From UBA940 sp031548515 (GTDB taxonomy: Bacteria; Bacteroidota; Bacteroidia; Bacteroidales; Rikenellaceae): a stretch of 28,604 nt of DNA. Numbering within the stretch: position 1 is the first letter of the stretch; each line of letters begins with the position of its first letter. This document shows, piece by piece, positions 1-6,784 of this stretch. Where the stretch lies: the NCBI GenBank assembly GCA_031548515.1, contig JAVBRB010000018.1:1-28604 (forward strand), read 5' to 3'. The notes under the pieces were generated by a model, which was given only the letters and a program-made list of their open reading frames with translations, searched no databases and was not told the DNA's origin. Position numbers and translations under genes: made by a program.

Positions 1-425
1 ATAGTCTGTTCAACACAGACTGGTTCCGCAACCCGTTCGATATGGCGCTCAACATCACACGGGGTAATGAAACCACGCGCCGCCGCATCGATCTGGTCGA
101 GACGTTCAACTACCTGATAGGTCTGAATGTCGAAGCCATAAGCTGGCCCCGCGAAGGGATATGCACCGTCGTAGGCACGACGCGCAACGGCGGTTCGGGT
201 GGACGCGGAGAAAAAACTTTGGTCATCTGGCGCGATTGCGAAAAGATCGACAATACCAAGCTCGACGACTTCTTCCGCCGTAGCGCCTACTCGGCCCGCG
301 ATAACGAATTCGACCGCATCTACGTCAACGGTGACTCGAATATCGAAAATCTCCGTACGTCCGATGACCATTGGAAGGTAGTCCTCACGGAAGAAGAATT
401 CTCGAAACGAATGTTTGAAATGTAA
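1..425 (+). CDS. mod: Type III DNA methyltransferase Mod, C-terminal fragment
   Basis: The frame is open from position 3, so the gene begins outside the window and only about 140 C-terminal residues are seen. The fragment starts SLFNTDWFRNPFDMALN and ends EEEFSKRMFEM. From memory, this is the usual tail of Type III Mod adenine methyltransferases, which supply both target recognition and methylation for the Mod/Res complex. The catalytic DPPY and AdoMet motifs would lie upstream and cannot be checked. The stop TAA (423-425) is only 3 nt before the ATG that looks like the ancestral start of the restriction gene, so the two are one operon. The internal ATG at 42 is not a start: homology-like sequence continues upstream of it. 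The family call depends strongly on the adjacent res gene. Confidence 0.82.
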   Translation, partial: SLFNTDWFRNPFDMALNITRGNETTRRRIDLVETFNYLIGLNVEAISWPREGICTVVGTTRNGGSGGRGEKTLVIWRDCEKIDNTKLDDFFRRSAYSARDNEFDRIYVNGDSNIENLRTSDDHWKVVLTEEEFSKRMFEM

Positions 426-485
426 GCGATGGCAAAATGACAAAAGCAACAACAGCAAGATGTTCTGAGGCTGTCGCATGCGCTG

Positions 486-3400
486 GTGCTCAATCGCTAC
501 ATTCTCGATCTGCTGGGCGCGACCTCGCTCGAAGCCCTGAGTGAGCATCTCAAAGATCCTGCGCTGGAGCATTACGACGAGAACAATGTGTCGTTGTTCC
601 ATCACGAGCTGGTTACAAGGCTGTTCCACAACAAGGTCTTTACCCGCGAGATGCTTTTGGAGTATGACCAGGACATCTACCGACATACCGAAACCATCAG
701 CGCCAAACGGCACGAAAAGGTGCATTGGAAATATTTCCAATATCTGGCCTTGTTGTTTACCGAAATATATCTGGATCGTTATTTCTCTGACAAGGCTAAA
801 TTGCTCGCCGAGCTGAACACTTATCTCGTAGAGAAATTTAACGCCGATCCGAAGACATACCACGACCTGCCACCCTTTACCCCGGATGAGTTAAACAAAA
901 TCGCGTTCTGGAATGCCACCGGCTCGGGCAAAACGCTGTTGATGCACGCCAACATCCTGCAATTCCAGCATTACGCTCCGAAAACGGAACGCATCAACCG
1001 GGTGATATTGCTGACTCCCAATGAAGGACTTACCAATCAGCATCTGGGTGAGTTGGCCCTAAGCAGTATTCCCGCTGAGATATTCAGTAAGAAATCGGGA
1101 GGTATGTTCGGCGGGAATAACGTCGAAATCATCGAAATAACGAAGCTGGCCGAAACTTCGGGCGAAAAAACCGTCGCGGTCGAATCGTTCGAAGGGAATA
1201 ACCTTGTGCTGGTCGACGAGGGACACCGGGGCAGTAGCGGAGATAAATGGAAGCCCCGCCGTGATAAATTGTGTGCAAACGGTTTTTCGTTCGAGTATTC
1301 CGCGACTTTCGGTCAGTCCATTAGCGCCGCCACAGGCAAGGCAAGGGCCGATCTGATTAACGAGTATGGTAAGGCGACGCTTTTCGACTATTCCTACCGC
1401 TATTTCTACAATGACGGTTACGGCAAGGACTATCAGATACTGAATATCAACGATACTTGGAATGACGATCTGGTAACACTCTATCTTACGGCCTGCCTGC
1501 TGAGCTTCTATGAGCAGACGAAACTCTTTGCCTCGGACGAGAATAAGTCAAAACAGTTTCTGCTCGAAAAACCGCTGGCGATTTTCGTCGGCAGTTCGGT
1601 GACGGCTGTGCGCAAAGAAAATAACCAGGAGGTTTCGGATGTTGTTGCTATTCTGAAATTTTTTGAGCGATTTGTCGGAAATAAAACCGAGGCAATCACT
1701 AATATAACACGTTTATTAAGTGATCGTGATGGGCTGGTGGACAAAAATAATCGTTCCATCTTTGGTCGCTCGTTCCGTTACTTGCGCAAGCAAGACGGTG
1801 AACTTGAGGCAATTTACGACAGTATGCTGGCCTCTATATTCAATTCGAGTCTTACGGGTGCCCGGCTTCACTTGGACAACCTTAAAGGACAGGATGGCGA
1901 AATTGGGTTGAGGGTTGGTGTAAGTGACTATTTCGGCGTGATCAACGTCGGCGATGACAAGAAACTTATCGACCTATGTTCCAAATCAGGGCTATTAACC
2001 GCCGATAAGGATTTTGCCAACGAATCCCTGTTTGGCGACATCAATAAACATGGATCGAAGATCAATGTCCTGATTGGTTCGAAGAAATTTACGGAAGGAT
2101 GGAGCTCATGGCGTGTTTCAACGATGGGGCTTCTGAATGTTGGGCGTGGGGAAGGCAGTGAGATCATTCAGCTTTTTGGGCGTGGTGTGCGATTGAAGGG
2201 TTATGCTTACTCACTGAAGCGCAGCAATGCTCTGGATGCCTCAATCAAGCCCTCCAATATACCTGAACATCTCAGTTTATTGGAAACGCTCAATATTTTC
2301 GGCATTCGGGCTGACTATATGGAGCAATTCAAACAATATCTACAGGAAGAAGGACTACCCACTAATGACTCGGATTATGAGCAAATTACGCTGCCAATAT
2401 TGCCTGTTGTTGATCTTAAGGGCAAGAAACTGAAAATAATTAAAGTAGACGAGAATCTTGACTTTAAGAAGGAAGTAATTGTCGATCTCGATCCCGCACA
2501 AAAACTGCCCGAGATTATACTCGATTATTATCCCAAGGTGCAAGTCCTTAAGAGCCGGAGCAGCGAAAGTGAGGCTGGGGCAGGTGAGGTTAGCTGCACT
2601 AAACTGACCGATCAGCATCTCTCTTTCGTCAATTGGGATCGTGTGTTCTTCGATATTGTTCGGTTTAAAAATGAACGTGCCTGGTACAATCTTAATATTT
2701 CCAAGGCAGCATTACAGGCCATTGCTCAACGACACGATTGGTATATATTAAGAATTCCTGAAACGGAGCTGAAATTTGATGATTTTGGTGCGCGTACTGC
2801 TCTGTGGCAGGAAATAATCACTATACTACTCAAATTATACGTTGAGCGGACGTATAATACAGTGAAGAGTAAATGGATGAGCCAAAATGTGGTGACCGTC
2901 GAATTGGATTATAGCCATCCAAACTTCGAGAAGGAATACGAAGTGTTGATACACAGGGATCGTAATGATATTATAGCCAGAGTTCAGCAGCTTAAAGCGC
3001 AACTCGAAACAAATCAATTCAATGAGAATTTCAACATCGGTGTAGATTTCCATGCTATATATTTCACACAACATCTCTATCAACCGCTGTTGTATCTCGA
3101 AAAACGGACATACGAGAATGAGAAGCTTGGCAATATGGTCGAGCTAAGTCCGGTTGCCCTGAATCGAGGGGAGCGGAATTTTGTTGAAGATATAAAAGCC
3201 TTTTACAACTCCTCGCCGAAGTTTTTTGAAGACAAAGAACTATACTTGCTGCGCAATCAGAGCCGAAAAGGCATCGGCTTCTTTGAGGCAAACAATTTCT
3301 ATCCCGACTTCATCGTATGGTTGGTCGTTGGAGATAGGCAGTATGTCACATTTGTAGATCCAAAAGGATTACGGCAAATCAATGGATTGAATAATCCGAA

Positions 3401-3650
3401 GATAGCTCTCCATAAGACTATTCGAACTGAAATTGAATCAAGGCTGACTGATAAGTCGATAGTGCTGAACAGTTTTATTATCTCCAATACGCCTTTTGAG
3501 GAAATCGACTTTTGGAATGGAGGAGAGAAAATAGAGGATTTTAATAGAAATCATGTTTATTTCCAGAGTGACCAAAAAGAAACATACGTGGAAAGGATAT
3601 TGTCGGATATCACCCTGAATATCAAGCAACAATCCATATCCTGCCAATAG
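486..3650 (+). CDS. res: Type III restriction endonuclease Res subunit, start region disrupted
   Basis: This is the ATP-dependent helicase/nuclease subunit of a Type III R-M system, acting with Mod to translocate on and cleave unmethylated DNA. Residues are numbered from GTG 486. Walker A ATGSGKT lies near 144-150, the motif II box DEGH at 244-247, SAT near 273, and helicase motif VI QLFGRGVRL from 562. A C-terminal PD-(D/E)xK nuclease has PDF with Asp at 941 and VDPKG with Asp 958 and Lys 960. Total length of about 1054 residues is normal for Res. The start is a problem. ATG 429 gives M-A-K and then an in-frame TGA (438-440), after which the same frame reads QKQQQQDVLRLSHALVLNRY, which looks like authentic Res N-terminus. 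GTG 486 is the first standard start codon after the stop. The 3' half is much more AT-rich than the 5' half. Confidence 0.9.
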   Translation: MLNRYILDLLGATSLEALSEHLKDPALEHYDENNVSLFHHELVTRLFHNKVFTREMLLEYDQDIYRHTETISAKRHEKVHWKYFQYLALLFTEIYLDRYFSDKAKLLAELNTYLVEKFNADPKTYHDLPPFTPDELNKIAFWNATGSGKTLLMHANILQFQHYAPKTERINRVILLTPNEGLTNQHLGELALSSIPAEIFSKKSGGMFGGNNVEIIEITKLAETSGEKTVAVESFEGNNLVLVDEGHRGSSGDKWKPRRDKLCANGFSFEYSATFGQSISAATGKARADLINEYGKATLFDYSYRYFYNDGYGKDYQILNINDTWNDDLVTLYLTACLLSFYEQTKLFASDENKSKQFLLEKPLAIFVGSSVTAVRKENNQEVSDVVAILKFFERFVGNKTEAITNITRLLSDRDGLVDKNNRSIFGRSFRYLRKQDGELEAIYDSMLASIFNSSLTGARLHLDNLKGQDGEIGLRVGVSDYFGVINVGDDKKLIDLCSKSGLLTADKDFANESLFGDINKHGSKINVLIGSKKFTEGWSSWRVSTMGLLNVGRGEGSEIIQLFGRGVRLKGYAYSLKRSNALDASIKPSNIPEHLSLLETLNIFGIRADYMEQFKQYLQEEGLPTNDSDYEQITLPILPVVDLKGKKLKIIKVDENLDFKKEVIVDLDPAQKLPEIILDYYPKVQVLKSRSSESEAGAGEVSCTKLTDQHLSFVNWDRVFFDIVRFKNERAWYNLNISKAALQAIAQRHDWYILRIPETELKFDDFGARTALWQEIITILLKLYVERTYNTVKSKWMSQNVVTVELDYSHPNFEKEYEVLIHRDRNDIIARVQQLKAQLETNQFNENFNIGVDFHAIYFTQHLYQPLLYLEKRTYENEKLGNMVELSPVALNRGERNFVEDIKAFYNSSPKFFEDKELYLLRNQSRKGIGFFEANNFYPDFIVWLVVGDRQYVTFVDPKGLRQINGLNNPKIALHKTIRTEIESRLTDKSIVLNSFIISNTPFEEIDFWNGGEKIEDFNRNHVYFQSDQKETYVERILSDITLNIKQQSISCQ

Positions 3651-3822
3651 AACTGCTTTCTGGTCATATGAAGAGAAGGATGGGAATCAAAGACAACGTC
3701 ATCGTTGTTCCTGGGCCTTAGGATTAAGTCCAACTTCTAAATTCTAAATGTCAGGCTTATCTTTAAGAAAGTGGGGGTGAGTAAAAATCAGATATTTGTG
3801 TGTAGAAATGTGTGTAAATCAA

Positions 3823-3861
3823 AAATTGCGACCGTAATCACCTGATTATCAGTCGCAATTT
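3823..3861 (-). terminator. Hairpin terminator downstream of tRNA-Lys
   Basis: Perfect 10-bp arms AAATTGCGAC (3823-3832) and GTCGCAATTT (3852-3861) enclose a nested 6-bp palindrome, TAATCA/TGATTA. Read on the minus strand, the outer stem is followed by a T-run, so it fits an intrinsic terminator for the tRNA-Lys transcript. On the plus strand the tail is poor in T. The short gene-free stretch between res and this hairpin holds only a GT-rich direct repeat (TGTGTGTA twice, about 3797-3818) and no convincing gene. Confidence 0.7.
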
Positions 3862-3872
3862 CCTTCTATTTG

Positions 3873-3945
3873 TGATCCAGCTGGGGCTCGAACCCAGGAC
3901 CCCATCCTTAAAAGGGATGTGCTCTACCTGCTGAGCTACTGAATC
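3873..3945 (-). tRNA. tRNA-Lys (anticodon UUU)
   Basis: The minus strand folds as a complete 73-nt tRNA. The acceptor stem is GATTCAG/CTGGATC with discriminator A, the D stem GCTC/GAGC, and the anticodon stem CATCC/GGATG with loop CTTTTAA (anticodon TTT). The T stem is CTGGG/CCCAG with loop TTCGAGC. CCA is not encoded. Its 3' end faces the restriction-modification genes. Confidence 0.97.
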
Positions 3946-4017
3946 TACACTACAAAGTCTGTCTAAAGTTTATCCGACAAATCTATTCAGACTCTTGTTT
4001 TTTGCTTTTCAGCGGTG

Positions 4018-4049
4018 CAAATGTAAAACCTTTTTTTTGTTTTACCAAA
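4018..4049 (-). promoter_or_regulatory. Promoter for tRNA-Lys
   Basis: On the minus strand TTTG (4046-4049) and TACATTTG (4018-4025) are separated by 20 bp, a perfect match to the Bacteroidota vegetative promoter pattern TTTG-N19-21-TAnnTTTG. Transcription would start about 65 nt before the tRNA 5' end. The box overlaps the divergent plus-strand promoter. Confidence 0.75.
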
Positions 4050-4067
4050 ATAAAAACGATACTTTTG
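4036..4067 (+). promoter_or_regulatory. Promoter for the carboxyspermidine gene cluster
   Basis: TTTG (4036-4039) and TACTTTTG (4060-4067) with 20-bp spacing match the Bacteroidota TTTG/TAnnTTTG consensus. The start codon of the dehydrogenase is about 30 nt downstream. The -33 box lies between the two boxes of the opposing tRNA promoter. An inverted repeat GTAAAAC/GTTTTAC (4023-4029, 4039-4045) spans the shared segment. Confidence 0.75.
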
Positions 4068-4098
4068 TCTCAATTTAAATTCTTAAACACGTTCAGGA

Positions 4099-5289
4099 AT
4101 GTCGAGAGTAATGATAATTGGCGCCGGCGGGGTGGGTACCGTGGTCGCATATAAAGTCGCAGCAAACCCGGTATTCACCGATATAATGCTCGCAAGCCGC
4201 ACGAAATCCAAAGCCGACGCAATTGCCGAAGCCGTGGGCGGGAACCGCATCAAAACAGCGCAGGTGGACGCGGACAACGTTCCGGAACTCGTGGCGCTGT
4301 TTCGCAGTTTCAGGCCCGACTTGGTTATCAACGTTGCGCTGCCGTATCAGGACCTCACGATTATGGACGCCTGCCTCGAATGCGGCGTGAACTACCTCGA
4401 CACGGCCAACTACGAGCCGAAAGACGAGGCAAAGTTCGAATACAAATGGCAGTGGGCATACCAGGAGAAGTTCAAGAAAGCCGGCCTGACCGCCATCCTC
4501 GGCTGCGGGTTCGACCCGGGCGTGACCTCGATTTTCACAGCCTACGCCGCCAAGCACCATTTCGACGAAATACATTACCTCGACATAGTGGACTGCAACG
4601 CCGGGAACCACGGCATGGCGTTCGCAACCAACTTCAACCCCGAGATTAACATCCGCGAGGTGACCCAGCCCGGACGATACTGGGAGAACGGCGCGTGGGT
4701 CTACACAAAGCCCCACGAAATACACATGCCGCTGGACTATCCCGAGATCGGCCCCCGCGAATCGTACGTCATATACCACGAAGAACTGGAATCGCTCGTG
4801 AAGAATTATCCGACGTTGAAGCGCGCGCGTTTCTGGATGACTTTCGGGCAGGAATACCTGACCCACCTGCGCGTGATCCAGAATATCGGCATGGACAGGA
4901 TAGACCCGATCATGTACAACGGCGTCGAGATCGTCCCCATACAATTCCTCAAGGCGGTTCTTCCCGATCCGAAATCGCTGGGCGAGAACTACACCGGCCT
5001 GACGAGCATAGGCTGCCGCATCAAAGGCATCAAGGACGGCAAGGAACGCACTTATTACATTTACAACAACTGCGACCACGAAAAGGCCTACGAGGAAACG
5101 GGTACACAGGCTGTGAGCTACACCACCGGGGTTCCGGCGGCTTTGGGCGCTGCGATGTTCGCAAAAGGCCTCTGGAAAGGCCCGGGCGTGTTCAACGTAG
5201 AGGAGTTCGATCCTGATCCGTTCCTGGCCGAACTCGGGCCGCAGGGACTGCCGTGGATCGAGAAATTCGACATCGACCTGGAAGTGTAA
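4099..5289 (+). CDS. Carboxy(nor)spermidine dehydrogenase (saccharopine dehydrogenase family)
   Basis: The family reduces the Schiff base formed from aspartate semialdehyde and a diamine, giving carboxyspermidine or carboxynorspermidine in the decarboxylase-dependent spermidine route typical of gut Bacteroidota. The 396-residue protein starts MSRVMIIGAGGVGTVVAYKV, a Rossmann GxGGVG dinucleotide-binding motif. Family-typical segments such as GVNYLDTANYEP and GCGFDPGVTS follow. The function is supported by the carboxyspermidine decarboxylase homologue two genes downstream. ATG 4099 is chosen because the Rossmann strand begins immediately after it and a promoter lies just upstream; AGGA sits only 2 nt before the ATG, so the ribosome-binding site is atypical. 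The sequence alone does not separate putrescine from diaminopropane as substrate; putrescine (spermidine product) is likelier in this phylum. Confidence 0.9.
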   Translation: MSRVMIIGAGGVGTVVAYKVAANPVFTDIMLASRTKSKADAIAEAVGGNRIKTAQVDADNVPELVALFRSFRPDLVINVALPYQDLTIMDACLECGVNYLDTANYEPKDEAKFEYKWQWAYQEKFKKAGLTAILGCGFDPGVTSIFTAYAAKHHFDEIHYLDIVDCNAGNHGMAFATNFNPEINIREVTQPGRYWENGAWVYTKPHEIHMPLDYPEIGPRESYVIYHEELESLVKNYPTLKRARFWMTFGQEYLTHLRVIQNIGMDRIDPIMYNGVEIVPIQFLKAVLPDPKSLGENYTGLTSIGCRIKGIKDGKERTYYIYNNCDHEKAYEETGTQAVSYTTGVPAALGAAMFAKGLWKGPGVFNVEEFDPDPFLAELGPQGLPWIEKFDIDLEV

Positions 5290-5306
5290 TTTTTACCGGA
5301 GGTCCT

Positions 5307-5591
5307 ATGAAAAGAGTGATTTGTTTGATTGCAGCGAGTGTTGTGTGTTGTTGTATTTATGCGCAGGGCGTAGTTGTGAATCCCGACGGCACACATTCTG
5401 TTATCCATGGGAATGCAGCCGATACGGACGAGACGCATGCCGCTGTCAAAGACGATCGGGTGGGTAAAAGCAAAAATCAGAATGCGGCTATTGGCAGCAT
5501 TCGTATGAAAAAGATTGAAAAGAGGGCTGAGAAGATATCTGAAAGAGAAATGAAACGTGATATCCGTCGTCAAGAGCGGCAGAATCGTTGA
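5307..5591 (+). CDS. Small secreted protein of unknown function (94 aa)
   Basis: The gene encodes 94 residues with a clear signal peptide: MKR, a hydrophobic core rich in Cys/Val/Ile, and a probable cleavage after IYAQ. The mature part opens GVVVNPDGTHSVIHGN, which resembles short NPDGTHS-type exported proteins I recall from Bacteroidota. It ends in a highly charged Lys/Arg/Glu tail predicted to be helical. A good ribosome-binding site, GGAGG (5298-5302), precedes ATG 5307 by 4 nt. The gene lies 17 nt after the dehydrogenase and its stop is 1 nt before the decarboxylase start, so it appears co-transcribed with the polyamine enzymes. It is less GC-rich than its neighbours. No function can be assigned. 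Confidence 0.75.
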   Translation: MKRVICLIAASVVCCCIYAQGVVVNPDGTHSVIHGNAADTDETHAAVKDDRVGKSKNQNAAIGSIRMKKIEKRAEKISEREMKRDIRRQERQNR

Positions 5592-5592
5592 T

Positions 5593-6714
5593 ATGGATTT
5601 CGCCAAAATACCTTCACCGTGCTTTGTCCTCGACGAGAGGGCATTGCTGCGTAATATGGAGGTCATAGACCGTGTGAAGCGCGAATCGGGCGCCGAGTTG
5701 ATCCTTGCGCTGAAAGCGTGCGCCATGTGGAGCATTTTTCCCGAGTTGGCGCGGCATTCCGACGGCGCGACCGCAAGCTCTGCCAACGAAGCGAGGCTCG
5801 TGTATGACCACTACGGGGAGCGCGCACATACATACGCGCCGGCTTACACGGACAGCGAATACTGGGATATCATCCATTACAGCAGCCACATCACATTCAA
5901 TTCGCTCGGGCAGTTCGACCGTTTCGGGCCGCAGGCCCTATTGCGCGGGATCTCATGCGGACTGCGCGTGAACCCCGGTTATTCGCCCGTCGAAACGGAC
6001 CTCTATAATCCCGCTCTGCCGGGTTCGAGACTTGGAATTCCGGAGCTTGCGGAACTGCCGGCGGGGATCGAAGGTCTGCATTTCCATGTGCTGTGCGAAT
6101 CGGGTGCCGAGCATCTTGCAAAGGCGCTGGAAGCCGTCGAGGAGCGTTTCGGGCATCTGCTGGGACGTATAAAATGGCTGAACTGCGGAGGGGGACACCT
6201 CATGACACGCGAAGGCTACGACGTGGACCTGCTGATAAAGACGATAAAGGATTTCCGGGCGAAATACCCGCATCTGCGGATTATCCTCGAACCGGGAAGC
6301 GCGTTCACCTGGCGCACCGGATACCTGGTTTCGAGGGTGGAGGATATAGTGGAGAACGGCGGCGTGCGCACAGCGATGCTCGACGTTTCGTTCTCGTGCC
6401 ACATGCCCGACTGCCTCGAAATGCCATACAAACCGACCATAGTCGGAGCGCACGACACCGCACCGGGCGAGGATGGCTATCGCATGGGCGGAAGCAGCTG
6501 CCTTGCAGGCGACTGGATGGGCGACTGGTCATTCGAGAGTCCGTTGAAGGTGGGCGACAGGGTGGTGTTCGAGGACATGATACACTACACGATGGTCAAA
6601 ACCACCATGTTCAACGGCGTGCGGCATCCCTCGATAGCCATTTTGGATGCGGCGGATAACCTGCGCGTAGTGCGCGAATTCGGATACGAAGACTACAAAA
6701 ACAGAATGTCCTGA
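5593..6714 (+). CDS. nspC: Carboxy(nor)spermidine decarboxylase
   Basis: This is a PLP-dependent fold-III (alanine racemase/ornithine decarboxylase type) decarboxylase of 373 residues that converts carboxyspermidine to spermidine, or the nor form. It begins MDFAKIPSPCFVLDERALL, the usual N-terminus of the family, with the PLP lysine in LILALKACAMWS near residue 42. Later landmarks are LHFHVLCES, LNCGGGHLMT, ILEPGSAF (phosphate and substrate-side loops) and GSSCLAGDWMGDW near the C-terminus. ATG 5593 is preferred over an in-frame GTG at 5557: the latter would overlap the upstream gene and add an unconserved leader. Together with the dehydrogenase it forms a complete two-step spermidine branch. 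No terminator is evident before the next promoter. Confidence 0.93.
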   Translation: MDFAKIPSPCFVLDERALLRNMEVIDRVKRESGAELILALKACAMWSIFPELARHSDGATASSANEARLVYDHYGERAHTYAPAYTDSEYWDIIHYSSHITFNSLGQFDRFGPQALLRGISCGLRVNPGYSPVETDLYNPALPGSRLGIPELAELPAGIEGLHFHVLCESGAEHLAKALEAVEERFGHLLGRIKWLNCGGGHLMTREGYDVDLLIKTIKDFRAKYPHLRIILEPGSAFTWRTGYLVSRVEDIVENGGVRTAMLDVSFSCHMPDCLEMPYKPTIVGAHDTAPGEDGYRMGGSSCLAGDWMGDWSFESPLKVGDRVVFEDMIHYTMVKTTMFNGVRHPSIAILDAADNLRVVREFGYEDYKNRMS

Positions 6715-6731
6715 ACGGGCATTTATACCCA

Positions 6732-6762
6732 TTGACGGATCGCCGGCGATCCGGTAAATTTG
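6732..6762 (+). promoter_or_regulatory. Promoter with 18-bp palindromic operator before cysteate synthase
   Basis: TTG (6732-6734) and TAAATTTG (6755-6762) with 20-bp spacing match the Bacteroidota promoter pattern. The spacer is almost entirely filled by a perfect 18-bp palindrome, CGGATCGCCGGCGATCCG (6736-6753). It has no loop and no following T-run, so it fits a dimeric repressor site better than a terminator for the upstream gene. The start codon lies 23 nt after the -7 box. The regulator is unknown. Confidence 0.7.
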
Positions 6763-6784
6763 CACGCAGGAAACAACTTAATAA

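Noticed and set aside
441..458. CAA/CAG codons near the res start as a phase-variation repeat
   Set aside because: Only a few imperfect units (CAA AAG CAA CAA CAG CAA); too short and irregular for slipped-strand switching.
437..470. ATG 437 as the restriction-gene start
   Set aside because: It lies in the wrong frame and leads to an unrelated short peptide.
4093..5079. A 328-codon minus-strand frame over the carboxyspermidine dehydrogenase gene
   Set aside because: It is a shadow of a well-supported gene, with no motif and no promoter or ribosome-binding site of its own.
5557..5592. An upstream GTG start for the carboxyspermidine decarboxylase
   Set aside because: It would overlap the small secreted-protein gene and add 12 residues not typical of the family; ATG 5593 gives the expected MDFAKIPSPCF start.
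6736..6753. The palindrome read as a terminator of the decarboxylase gene
   Set aside because: It has no loop and no T-run, and it falls exactly between the -33 and -7 boxes of the next promoter.
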